Source: Microbacterium sp. C5A9 (GTDB lineage: Bacteria; Actinomycetota; Actinomycetes; Actinomycetales; Microbacteriaceae). From it: a DNA stretch of 64,000 bases. The notes under the pieces were generated by a model, which was not told where the DNA came from, did not search any database, and was given only the letters and a program-made list of their open reading frames with translations. The stretch is from assembly GCF_022627955.1 (NCBI RefSeq), contig NZ_JABXGD010000001.1:62001-126000 (forward strand), read 5' to 3'. The position numbers and the translations under genes are program-made. This document shows positions 52,160-61,715 of this stretch, piece after piece (the first letter of the stretch is position 1; every line of letters starts with the position of its first letter).

Positions 52160-52552
52160 ATGGATTTCCTCGACGAGATCGTGCTGACGGGACTCACCGT
52201 GTTCGGACGCCACGGCGTCTACGACCACGAACGCCGGGACGGGCAGGAGTTCACGGTCGACCTGACGCTGCGGATGCCGCTGCGGCAGGCGGCGGCATCC
52301 GATGACGTCGTCGACACCGTGCACTACGGCGAGCTCGCCGAGAAGGTCGCTGCGGTCGTCGCCGGAGAGCCCGTGAACCTCATCGAGACGCTCGCGGAGC
52401 GCATCGCCGATGTCGCACTCGCCGACGAGCGGGTGCACTCGGTCACGGTCACCGTGCACAAGCCGCACGCTCCGATCTCGCTCTCGTTCGCGGACGTCGC
52501 CGTCACGGTGCACCGCGCGCAGACCCCCTCGGCCGTCGGGTTCTCACGATGA
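52160..52552 (+). CDS. folB: Dihydroneopterin aldolase
   Basis: This 130-residue enzyme cleaves dihydroneopterin to hydroxymethyl-dihydropterin and glycolaldehyde. It shows the typical start ITLTGLTVFGRHGVYDHER-like (here IVLTGLTVFGRHGVYDHERRDGQ) with the conserved Glu/Tyr region around DTVHYGELAE and a later VTVHKPHAPI. Its stop overlaps the folK start by four bases (ATGA). Confidence 0.94.
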   Translation: MDFLDEIVLTGLTVFGRHGVYDHERRDGQEFTVDLTLRMPLRQAAASDDVVDTVHYGELAEKVAAVVAGEPVNLIETLAERIADVALADERVHSVTVTVHKPHAPISLSFADVAVTVHRAQTPSAVGFSR

Positions 52553-53115
52553 GCCGCAACCTGACGAACCCGCTCGGTCAGCCCGTTCCCCGCGAAGGGC
52601 GTCCGGAGGCGACAGCGGTGGTGGCGTTCGGCGCCAACCTCGGCGACCGCGAGGCGACGATCCGCGCGGCGGCGGAGCGCATCTCGCGACTGCCCCTCGT
52701 GAGCGAGGTGCGCCTCTCGCCCCTCATCGAGACCGTGGCACTGCGGCTTGACGGTCCCGACCCCGATGCCCCCGGCTATGTGAACGCCGTCGCTCTCGTG
52801 CGCACGCGCCTCGCCCCGTCGATCCTCCTGGGGATGCTGCACGCGATCGAGGACGAGTACGGTCGCGAGCGGCACGAGCGCTGGGGCGACCGCACGCTCG
52901 ACCTCGACCTGGTCGCCTACGGAGCCGAGACCTCCGACGACGACCGCCTGCTGCTGCCGCATCCGCGCGCGGTGGAGCGCCTGTTCGTGCTGGAACCGTG
53001 GCTCGCCCTCGACGCCGATGCGGAGCTGCCCGGGCACGGCCGCGTCGCGGACCTGGTCGCCGGCCTGCGCGCCGCGGACCAGAACGCCGGCGACCAGAGC
53101 GCCAGGGACGAGTGA
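52549..53115 (+). CDS. folK: Hydroxymethyl-dihydropterin pyrophosphokinase
   Basis: This 188-residue enzyme transfers pyrophosphate from ATP to the pterin alcohol made by FolB. It has AFGANLGDREATI near residue 26 and the signature RHERWGDRTLDLDLVAYG (about 106-123) with the catalytic Arg and Asp residues, then LLPHPRAVERLFVLEPW. It ends seven bases before the DUF3180 gene. Confidence 0.94.
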   Translation: MSRNLTNPLGQPVPREGRPEATAVVAFGANLGDREATIRAAAERISRLPLVSEVRLSPLIETVALRLDGPDPDAPGYVNAVALVRTRLAPSILLGMLHAIEDEYGRERHERWGDRTLDLDLVAYGAETSDDDRLLLPHPRAVERLFVLEPWLALDADAELPGHGRVADLVAGLRAADQNAGDQSARDE

Positions 53116-53122
53116 TGACGCG

Positions 53123-53620
53123 ATGAAGCGCACGTCTGTCGCACTCCTCGCGGTGCTCGCCCTGCTCGCGGCGGGCGGAGGATTCCTGCTCGACCACATG
53201 CTGACCGCGATGGGGCGCACCACCTTCACTCCGTCGCTGCTGCTGCCCGTGCTGCTCCTCATGATCGCGGGGGCCTCACTCGGGGTCGCCTGGCCCGTGC
53301 GAACCAGCGTGCGCAGCGGCAGGCGCATCGATCCGTTCCGCGCGACCCGCGCCGTGACCCTCGCTCGCGCGTCGAGCCTGGTCGGGGCGATCATGGCCGG
53401 GTTCGGCGCCGGGCTTCTCGTGTTCCTCCTGTCCCGGCCGATCGATCCCCCGGTAGGGTCGACTGTGGCGATGCTGGCGCTGATCGGAAGTGCGGTCGTG
53501 CTCTCCGTCGCCGCGCTCATCGCCGAACAGTTCTGCACTCTGCCGAAGGATCCTGATGACTCAGAACCCACAGACCGAGCCGGAGACCCCGGCCCCGCTG
53601 AACTCGGCGGAAGTCACTGA
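53123..53620 (+). CDS. DUF3180 membrane protein
   Basis: This 165-residue protein has four predicted helices (about 5-24, 35-55, 85-105, 112-135) and is the DUF3180 member found after folK throughout actinobacteria. The region RIDPFRATRAVTLARASSLVGAIMAGFGAG is the family's most conserved part. Its function is unknown. The gene shares its last 65 bases with the next gene in another frame, so its acidic C-terminus (DPDDSEPTDRAGDPGPAELGGSH) is written over the start of that gene. Confidence 0.88.
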   Translation: MKRTSVALLAVLALLAAGGGFLLDHMLTAMGRTTFTPSLLLPVLLLMIAGASLGVAWPVRTSVRSGRRIDPFRATRAVTLARASSLVGAIMAGFGAGLLVFLLSRPIDPPVGSTVAMLALIGSAVVLSVAALIAEQFCTLPKDPDDSEPTDRAGDPGPAELGGSH

Positions 53621-54152
53621 CGCCGGAGCCCTCGACCAGGGGACCTACTCGCAGCTGCGCACGGCGCGCAACACCGCGAGGCTCGAGCTCGACGGCAGCT
53701 GGCACCAGATCTCGCCCCGATACGTCGTGTCGCAGATCGTGCAGAACGTGATCTTCGTCGCCTTCATCGTCGCGGTCGCCGCCGTGCTCGCTCTGGCGCT
53801 CGGCCAGACCTGGGCGTGGATCCCGGCGGGCGTGATCGTGGTGATCACGCTGGTCACGCTGATCATCCTGCCCCGTCAGGCGAGGGCGATCGGCTACATG
53901 CTCCGCTCCGATGACATCGTCTTCCGCAAGGGCATCCTCTGGCAGCGCATGATCGCCGTGCCGTACGGACGCATGCAGCTCGTCGACATCACCCAGGGGC
54001 CGCTCGACCGCGCCTTCGGCGTCAGCCAGCTGAAGATGGTGACCGCGGCGGCGACGACCGGAGTGCAGATCCCCGGGCTCACGCAGGCGGCCTCCGAGGC
54101 TCTGCGTGACACGCTCATCGAGGTCGCCGAGACCCGTCGGACCGGCCTGTGA
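53556..54152 (+). CDS. PH-domain membrane protein (bPH_2/DUF304, YdbS-like)
   Basis: This 198-residue protein has a disordered N-terminus, two helices (about 65-85 and 90-108) and one bacterial PH domain (about 115-190, with GYMLRSDDIVFRKGILWQRMIAVPYGRMQLVDITQGPLDR). The ATG has AAGGA six bases upstream although it lies within the DUF3180 gene. Its stop overlaps the next gene (GTGA). Together the two resemble YdbS-YdbT, whose relatives affect membrane and envelope stress. The exact role is unknown. Confidence 0.87.
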   Translation: MTQNPQTEPETPAPLNSAEVTDAGALDQGTYSQLRTARNTARLELDGSWHQISPRYVVSQIVQNVIFVAFIVAVAAVLALALGQTWAWIPAGVIVVITLVTLIILPRQARAIGYMLRSDDIVFRKGILWQRMIAVPYGRMQLVDITQGPLDRAFGVSQLKMVTAAATTGVQIPGLTQAASEALRDTLIEVAETRRTGL

Positions 54153-56095
54153 GCGAGCCCCAGCTTCCTCCGACCCCTGCGCCGCCGACGGCGGCGGACT
54201 CCGAGGGCCCCACGACGCTCGCCGACGGCGAGTGGCATCGGATGCATCCGCTCACCCCGCTCTTCAAGGGCGGGCTGGCGCTGATCATCATCGCGGGCAT
54301 CGTGGTGACCAACATGCGCGATCGCCTGATCGCGTGGGCGATCGACCTGTTCTCGCCCGAGGCGCACTACGGCGACTACTCGGGCGGCGACCCCGTCGAC
54401 TGGGTGCTCGAGAACAACCTGATCCTCATCGCGCTGGCCAGCGTGCTCGCCCTGGTGCTCGTGCTGGTCGGGATCTTCTGGTTCGTCTGGCGCTTCCACC
54501 AGTTCCGCATCACCGGCGACCACGTCGAGGTGCGCAAGGGGATCGTGTTCCGCTCGCACCGCCGTGCGCCGCTGGACCGCGTGCAGGGAGTGAACCTCAC
54601 TCGGCCGTTCCCTGCCCGCATCATCGGGCTCGCGAAGCTCGAGGTCGTGGGAGCGGGAACTGACGCCAACGTCGATCTCGAGTACCTCGCCACCGGCCGC
54701 GCGGAATCCGTGCGCGCCGACATCCTTCGACTCGCATCGGGAGCACGGGCCGCACGCCGCGGCGGTGCCGCACCGACGTCCGGTGCGCAGGCCGCATCCG
54801 GTGCGACGGCAGGCGTCGATGTATCCGCAGCGTCGGGCGCACCCGCCTCGGTGCGCGGCCAGCTCGTGGGGTCGATGAACGAAGGCGTCAACGGACTCAT
54901 CAGCGGCGTGGACCTGGCCGACGTCGAACCCGAGAGCGTGGTCAAGATCCCGACCGGGCGCCTCGTGGGATCGCAGCTGATCTCGAGCGTGCTGTGGTTC
55001 GTGTTCTTCGCGGCCATCTTCGGCGTCGCGGTGGGCGGCGTCGTGATCGGCTCGCTGATCGACGGCGATCCGATCGAAGGGTTCCTCGGCCTCGGCATCA
55101 CGCTCGGCATCGGGATCCCGATGATCATCGCGATCGTCGGTATCACCTGGGCGCAGATCTCGAAGTCGCTGCGGTACTCGATCGCCCCGACTCCCGACGG
55201 CGTCCGCATCACCTACGGGCTGCTGACCACCGTGACCGAGACGCTGCCCCCGGGGCGCATCTTCGCCGTGGAGGTCACGCAGTCGCTGCTGTGGCGTCCG
55301 TTCGGATGGTGGACCATCAGGATCAATCGCATGAGCGGCAAGAGCGCCGCGCAGCAGTCATCCGGATCGGCCCAGCAGTTCAACGTCGTCCTTCCGGTCG
55401 GCAAACGCGCCGATGTCGAGCGCGTGCTGTCGCTCATCGTCCCCGATGTGCAGCCCGCCGACATGGCGCTCATCTGGGAGCACGGCATCCTCGGGCCGGT
55501 CGACGGCGACCCGTACCGCGTGATGGCGCGTCGCGCCTGGTGGCGGCGACCGCTCTCGTGGAAGCGTCACGGCTACGTCCTCACCGACATCGGTCTTCTG
55601 CTGCGTCGCGGCGTGATGTGGCGCAAGCTCGCGATCTTCCCCCTGGCCCGACTGCAGGGAGTGTCGCTCTCCCAGGGGCCGATCGATCGCGCACAGCGCG
55701 TGTCCGGAGCGCAGGTGCACACGGTGCAGGGCCTCATCACGGGGTACCTCTCCGGCCTCGAACGCGACGACGCGCTGTTCCTGATCGACGGCGTGACGGC
55801 GGCCGCCGCGGCCGCCGCCGAGCGGGATCACAGTCACCGCTGGGGCGAGTACGCGGCCGCGGATGTCACGGTCGCACCGGTGCACGACGGAGCCCTGCCG
55901 GCTGCGCCGGAGGGTCCCGCGTTCGCCTACCCGGCTCCGCCCGCCGTCTCCGTCGAGCCTTCGGCGCCGCCTGTGGCTCCGCCGGTTGCGCCGCCGGTTG
56001 CGCCGCCGCCTGCTGCTCCGCCGGTCGCGCCGCCGCCCGCTGCTCCGCCGGTCGCTCCGCCGCCTGCTGCTCCGCCGGTTCCGCGCGATGAGTGA
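54149..56095 (+). CDS. PH-domain membrane protein with Pro/Ala-rich tail (YdbT-like)
   Basis: This 648-residue protein has four predicted helices in two pairs and three DUF304/bPH_2 domains, recognisable by repeated motifs such as VRKGIVFRSHRRAPLDRVQGVNL, TYGLLTTVTETLPPGRIFAVEV and RRGVMWRKLAIFPLARLQGVSL. An Ala/Gly/Ser-rich linker lies around 200-235. The C-terminus is a long AP-rich repeat (APPVAPPPA units) ending PRDE. The start is GTG overlapping the upstream stop. It probably acts with the smaller PH protein in the membrane. Confidence 0.87.
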   Translation: MSEPQLPPTPAPPTAADSEGPTTLADGEWHRMHPLTPLFKGGLALIIIAGIVVTNMRDRLIAWAIDLFSPEAHYGDYSGGDPVDWVLENNLILIALASVLALVLVLVGIFWFVWRFHQFRITGDHVEVRKGIVFRSHRRAPLDRVQGVNLTRPFPARIIGLAKLEVVGAGTDANVDLEYLATGRAESVRADILRLASGARAARRGGAAPTSGAQAASGATAGVDVSAASGAPASVRGQLVGSMNEGVNGLISGVDLADVEPESVVKIPTGRLVGSQLISSVLWFVFFAAIFGVAVGGVVIGSLIDGDPIEGFLGLGITLGIGIPMIIAIVGITWAQISKSLRYSIAPTPDGVRITYGLLTTVTETLPPGRIFAVEVTQSLLWRPFGWWTIRINRMSGKSAAQQSSGSAQQFNVVLPVGKRADVERVLSLIVPDVQPADMALIWEHGILGPVDGDPYRVMARRAWWRRPLSWKRHGYVLTDIGLLLRRGVMWRKLAIFPLARLQGVSLSQGPIDRAQRVSGAQVHTVQGLITGYLSGLERDDALFLIDGVTAAAAAAAERDHSHRWGEYAAADVTVAPVHDGALPAAPEGPAFAYPAPPAVSVEPSAPPVAPPVAPPVAPPPAAPPVAPPPAAPPVAPPPAAPPVPRDE

Positions 56096-56792
56096 ACCGG
56101 TTCGTCGGGACGGTCGCCTCGGGGTCGGCATCATCGGAGCGGGCCGCGTCGGACCGGTGATCGGGGCCGCCCTCGCGGGCGCCGGCCACGCGATCACGGG
56201 CATCACGAGCGGTTCCGACGACGACCGCGCCTCGGCGGTGCTGCCGGACGTTCCCGTCCTCGATGCGCTCGAGGTCGTGCGTCGCAGCGAGCTCGTCGTG
56301 GTCGCGGTGCCGCACGACCAGCTGCCCTCGCTGATCGCGGGGATCGCAGAAGTCGGCGGGTGGCAGCTCGGGCAGCTGGTCCTGCACACCGATCCCGGTC
56401 ACGGCATCGAGGTGCTGCGGCCGGCGGCCGAACGCGGGGCGATCCCGCTCGCGGTGCACCCGGCGATCACCTTCACCGGCAACTCGATCGACCTGCGTCA
56501 GCTCCGTGCGGGCTACGCGGCGGTCACCGCCCCCGCCGCCGTGCTGCCGATCGCTCAGGCTCTCGCGGTGGAGATCGGATGCGAGCCGGTCGTGATCGCC
56601 GAGGGGGATCGTGCGGACTACGCCGACGCGATCCACACCGTCACCGAGTTCTCGCGCTCGATCATCGCGCAGTCGACAGCTCGCCTGAGCGAGATCGGCG
56701 TCGAGAACGCGGGAGGGTACCTCTCGGCCCTCGTGCAGTCAGCCGTCGAAGGCGCCCTCCGCGACGCCTCGCCGCCGACACCGTTGCTCTAG
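56088..56792 (+). CDS. Rossmann-fold DUF2520 protein
   Basis: This 234-residue protein has an N-terminal NAD(P)-binding motif GVGIIGAGRVGPVIGAAL (13-30) and a C-terminal DUF2520 helical domain (about 115-230, with LAVHPAITFTGNSIDLRQLRAG). It is related to ketopantoate-reductase-like dehydrogenases, but a substrate has not been settled for the family. In many actinobacteria this gene precedes panC; here panC is absent and the next gene is on the other strand. It overlaps the PH-protein gene by eight bases. Confidence 0.88.
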   Translation: MSEPVRRDGRLGVGIIGAGRVGPVIGAALAGAGHAITGITSGSDDDRASAVLPDVPVLDALEVVRRSELVVVAVPHDQLPSLIAGIAEVGGWQLGQLVLHTDPGHGIEVLRPAAERGAIPLAVHPAITFTGNSIDLRQLRAGYAAVTAPAAVLPIAQALAVEIGCEPVVIAEGDRADYADAIHTVTEFSRSIIAQSTARLSEIGVENAGGYLSALVQSAVEGALRDASPPTPLL

Positions 56793-56806
56793 AGGCTCCC
56801 GCGGGA

Positions 56807-58591
56807 TCAGCGACCGCCCGAGAATCCGCCTCCGCCGCCGCCGCCCGAGAATCCTCCGCCGAAGGATCCGCCGGCGCTCGACGAGCTGCTCGCACTGGGC
56901 GCCGAGTAGGTCGCTGAGGCCTGGGACGAGACCGCGAACGCCACCAGCTGCGCCCTCATGAACGGGGCAGCGGGGTCGCCGATCCAGGTCGCGCCCCGCT
57001 GCTCGAACGCGTACACGTGCTCGAGCACCGCACCCCACTCGTCTTCCATGCCGAAGACCATGGCGTAGGGCAACAGTCGCTCGTACACGACGATGACGTT
57101 CGCCGTGCCGTCCTGTCGGCGCTCCGCCCCCGAGTACGACTGCAGCATCTGCAGTCGATCGGCCTCGGCGACGCGGATGAACTCCTTCACGCCCATGAGG
57201 TACTCGTACTGACCGGCTCCCTCCGGGGTGAGGACCGTGTGACGCGCGAATGCGTAGAACGACGAGAGCAGCACGAGCACCGCCCCGACGCAGATCGCGA
57301 CGAACGCGGGCAGCGCCGTCACCCGGCCGGCGACGATGCCCCAGAGCCCCAGCCCGAAGCCGGCGAGGACCAGCACGATCGCGAGCGACTGCAGCAGCAC
57401 GGCCGCGCGACTGCGGGCCTTCGTCGTGAGGCCGCGGGAGGCGGCGGCATCCGTGCCGCTCTGCGCGAGGGCCTTCATCCGCGCGGCGAAGGTCTCGCTC
57501 TCGGAGGGCAGCTCGGCGACGCCGTCGGCATCGGCCTCCGCGAAGAGGGCATCCAGCGCCTCGACGTCGAGCTGGTCGGGGATGCGGGCGTCCGGGATGC
57601 GGCGCAGCCGCGGCTGTTCGACATCGGAGCCCTCTTCGATGCGGAGTGTTCCGCGCACGGCGAGGTGGACGATCTCGGCCGGGATCGCATCCTTCGCCTT
57701 CGGCACGATCGCCGCCGCGAGCAGCGGCGGCATGCTGTCGGGCACGTCGTACTGCGCCACCACGATGCCGGTCGCCGTCCTGCGCGACCTCGAGAAGGCG
57801 GTGACGGCGAACCATCCCCCGACCGATACGCCGAGCGCGCCGAGCGCCGCGATCGCGGGCACCGTGTCGGTGACGGGATTCGGCTGCCGCGCGGAGGGCT
57901 GCGTGGCGGTGCCCTGATCGAATCCGAGCGCCACGGTGACGCCCTGGCCTGCGGAGAGGTCGCTCGCCTCGACGGCGAACGTCGCGCCGTCGGCCGTCAG
58001 AGGGCACTCATCGGTCGACCCGGAGTATCCGACGTAGCAGCGTGCATCGCCCGTGAGGTGTTCGGCGAGCGTGTCGTCGAGGGTGATGTCAGCGCGGAAG
58101 CTCTCGATCGGCTGCGTGCTGTCGAGGGGGAGGAGGTCCCAGTAGAACTCGTCGACGCCCGTGTCGGCCGCGAGGATCACGTCTCGCATCTCGTACTCGA
58201 TCACGTACGTCGTGAGGCCCTGCACGTAGTCGTCGTCGCCGGTGAGCACCAGGAGGAGTCCGTCGTCCTCGTCGGTGTCGTACGGCACGGGGGCACCGGT
58301 CTCGTCGGTCACGGACAGCACACGGACATCGAGCCACGCGTTCTCGTAGGTGGTCGGCAGCCCGCGGACGATGCCCTTGTTCTGATCGGTGTCGGGGAAC
58401 CGCGCGGTCAGCGATTCGGTGACGTGCATGTTCGCCCGCCCCTCGGAGTCGAGCCCGATGTCGTAGCTCGCATCCCACGACGCGTAGGAGAAGTCGTCGA
58501 CGTCGGCGCTCGCCGCGGAGGTGGGGACCAGCAGGGCCGCCGCACAGAGGGCGACGGCGGTGAGGGCGCGGGCGAGTCGGAAGGCTGCCAT
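56807..58591 (-). CDS. DUF2207 membrane protein with signal peptide
   Basis: This 594-residue protein has a signal peptide (ALTAVALCAAALLVPTSAASA), an extracytoplasmic DUF2207 domain (about 30-230, with EYEMRDVI and FYWDLLP), and several membrane helices (about 240-260 and two near 400-445). A cytoplasmic part follows, with a Gly/Ser-rich C-terminus of the GGGFSGGG type. The Gly-rich end is common in this family. Role unknown, possibly envelope-related. It is convergent with the DUF2520 gene and divergent from lysS. Confidence 0.88.
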   Translation of the reverse strand: MAAFRLARALTAVALCAAALLVPTSAASADVDDFSYASWDASYDIGLDSEGRANMHVTESLTARFPDTDQNKGIVRGLPTTYENAWLDVRVLSVTDETGAPVPYDTDEDDGLLLVLTGDDDYVQGLTTYVIEYEMRDVILAADTGVDEFYWDLLPLDSTQPIESFRADITLDDTLAEHLTGDARCYVGYSGSTDECPLTADGATFAVEASDLSAGQGVTVALGFDQGTATQPSARQPNPVTDTVPAIAALGALGVSVGGWFAVTAFSRSRRTATGIVVAQYDVPDSMPPLLAAAIVPKAKDAIPAEIVHLAVRGTLRIEEGSDVEQPRLRRIPDARIPDQLDVEALDALFAEADADGVAELPSESETFAARMKALAQSGTDAAASRGLTTKARSRAAVLLQSLAIVLVLAGFGLGLWGIVAGRVTALPAFVAICVGAVLVLLSSFYAFARHTVLTPEGAGQYEYLMGVKEFIRVAEADRLQMLQSYSGAERRQDGTANVIVVYERLLPYAMVFGMEDEWGAVLEHVYAFEQRGATWIGDPAAPFMRAQLVAFAVSSQASATYSAPSASSSSSAGGSFGGGFSGGGGGGGFSGGR

Positions 58592-58640
58592 GTTTCGAGG
58601 CTACCCAGACTCGACCGCAGGGCGAGGGAGGAGACCTCGG

Positions 58641-58665
58641 TAAACTGGACGGGACTTTCAAGGAG
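58641..58665 (+). promoter_or_regulatory. -10 box and ribosome binding site of lysS
   Basis: TAAACT (58641-58646) is a good -10. AAGGAG (58660-58665) lies six bases before the ATG. A matching -35 is not obvious. Confidence 0.5.
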
Positions 58666-58671
58666 CCCCGA

Positions 58672-60198
<1,527 letters not shown>

Positions 60199-60206
60199 GA
60201 CGCCGG

Positions 60207-61313
60207 TCACGCGCCTCGCCGGAACGCCCACTCGGGCAGCACGGCGGCGCCGATCATGGTGTCGAGCAGTGAGGCGAGCCCGTACTCGGGCTCGATCGCG
60301 CGTGCGAGATCGAGGTAGTGGCCGGCATGGCTCGCGCGACCGAGCGCCCAGGAGATCCATGCGGCGACCGTGAGCGGCGCCGGGCGCGAGAGGCGGGGCG
60401 CTCTGGTCGCCGACGCGCGCACCGTGTCGAGAGCGCGGCGCAGGCGTGCGGGATCGGGTGCGGGGCCCCTGCCGAGGAACACGTCTCCGAGGTCATCGGG
60501 CACCGCGGTGTGCCCGCCCGAGAAGGCGAGCTGCGCCTCGAGCGTGCGTGCGCCGCCGAGCAGGTCGGTGGCCCACTGCGTGAGCGCGACATCGCGGAAG
60601 ATCGGGCGATTCAGGCACCACAGCAGTGCCGCGTGCGCGAACGGCGGAAGATCGTCCGGGCTCGCGAGCACCGACTCGAAGAAGGCGGGCAGGTCTTCGA
60701 GCAGCGCCAGTGCCGCGATCGCCTGCGGATTCTCCCGGCCGGTGACCCCGCCGATCCGCTCGTGGGCGAGCAGCTCGTCGAGGTCGCGCAGTGCGCGGGC
60801 CACGCGCTCCTTCTCCGCCAGGTCCGCATGCGGCAGGTCGGTGCCCGCGAGCTGGTCTCCGGAGACGTCCCCGAGGCCCGCGACCTGAGGAGCCGCCTCG
60901 TCGAGTTCGCGGAGCCCCGGCTCGTCGTCGAGATAGCTCGCCCATCCCGACGGCGTCACGCAGAGCGCGTCGACGATGCGCAGTCCGCTGTCGGCTGCGC
61001 GGCCGAGCACCTCGTCGATCTCGACCGTGTACGGCAGGACGAGTCCGTCGCGTGTGGAGTACGCCTCGACATCGGTGTAGACGACGACGGCGACGGCATC
61101 CGTCTTCTCCACCCGTGCGACCAGGCCGACAGCGGCGTCCGCGTACTCCTCGAGAGACACGTCGTCGTCCGGCAGATCGATGCGCATCGCGCCGTATGTG
61201 CGGGAGCCGCGGAAGGGGAGCAGCACGAGACTCCGGCGCGGCGTGAAGCCGGCGAGGGAGGGCACGATGCTGAGGAATTCGGAGGAGCCGGAGGCTCGGA
61301 GCACTGTTGTCAT
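60207..61313 (-). CDS. DUF4192 family protein
   Basis: This 368-residue protein matches the actinobacterial DUF4192 family. The N-terminus has the typical LSIVPSLAGFTPRRSLVLLPFRG, then an alpha/beta region with VVVYTDVEA, and a helical C-terminal half with AVLPDDLGDVFLG-like and WALGRASHAGHYLDLA segments. The family has no known biochemical role. I choose the ATG giving MTTVLRASGSSEFLS because the longer reading is Arg-rich and overlaps the divergent small gene. Confidence 0.87.
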   Translation of the reverse strand: MTTVLRASGSSEFLSIVPSLAGFTPRRSLVLLPFRGSRTYGAMRIDLPDDDVSLEEYADAAVGLVARVEKTDAVAVVVYTDVEAYSTRDGLVLPYTVEIDEVLGRAADSGLRIVDALCVTPSGWASYLDDEPGLRELDEAAPQVAGLGDVSGDQLAGTDLPHADLAEKERVARALRDLDELLAHERIGGVTGRENPQAIAALALLEDLPAFFESVLASPDDLPPFAHAALLWCLNRPIFRDVALTQWATDLLGGARTLEAQLAFSGGHTAVPDDLGDVFLGRGPAPDPARLRRALDTVRASATRAPRLSRPAPLTVAAWISWALGRASHAGHYLDLARAIEPEYGLASLLDTMIGAAVLPEWAFRRGA

Positions 61314-61441
61314 CCGGCGAGTGTCGTCGAGCGCTCGACGACGTGGGCGGGGTCCACAGCCCGCGGCGGCGACCGCGCGGGAGGCTTCGGATGTGCAGGA
61401 GCAGTGGCCGTGCGTCGCCGAGGGTCGCGTACCATGGAGGC

Positions 61442-61615
61442 ATGGAGAACTTCTGGGTCGCAGCGGCATGGTCGATCCTTCCGACCATCGGTGTGAGCGT
61501 CGTGTTCTTCTTCGTGATCCGAGGGATCCTGCGCTTCGATCGCACCGAACGCAAGGTGCACGCGCGCATCGAGGCCGAAGAGCGCGCCGCCCGGGGTCTC
61601 CCGCCGCGCTCCTGA
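61442..61615 (+). CDS. Small single-span membrane protein
   Basis: This 57-residue protein has one hydrophobic helix (about 5-29, WVAAAWSILPTIGVSVVFFFVIRGILRF) followed by a charged, helical tail (RKVHARIEAEERAARGLPPRS). It lies 100 bases before cardiolipin synthase on the same strand and may be cotranscribed. Size and position are typical of a conserved small actinobacterial membrane protein, but I know no function. Confidence 0.65.
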   Translation: MENFWVAAAWSILPTIGVSVVFFFVIRGILRFDRTERKVHARIEAEERAARGLPPRS

Positions 61616-61715
61616 GCTCTGTCTGTCGCATCCGCTACTGTGTAGCCAACGCACCGCCACCGGTGCCCACTGAGGCGCATCCCGTCGAAGTGCCGACCCG
61701 TCGGGAGGACGAGGT

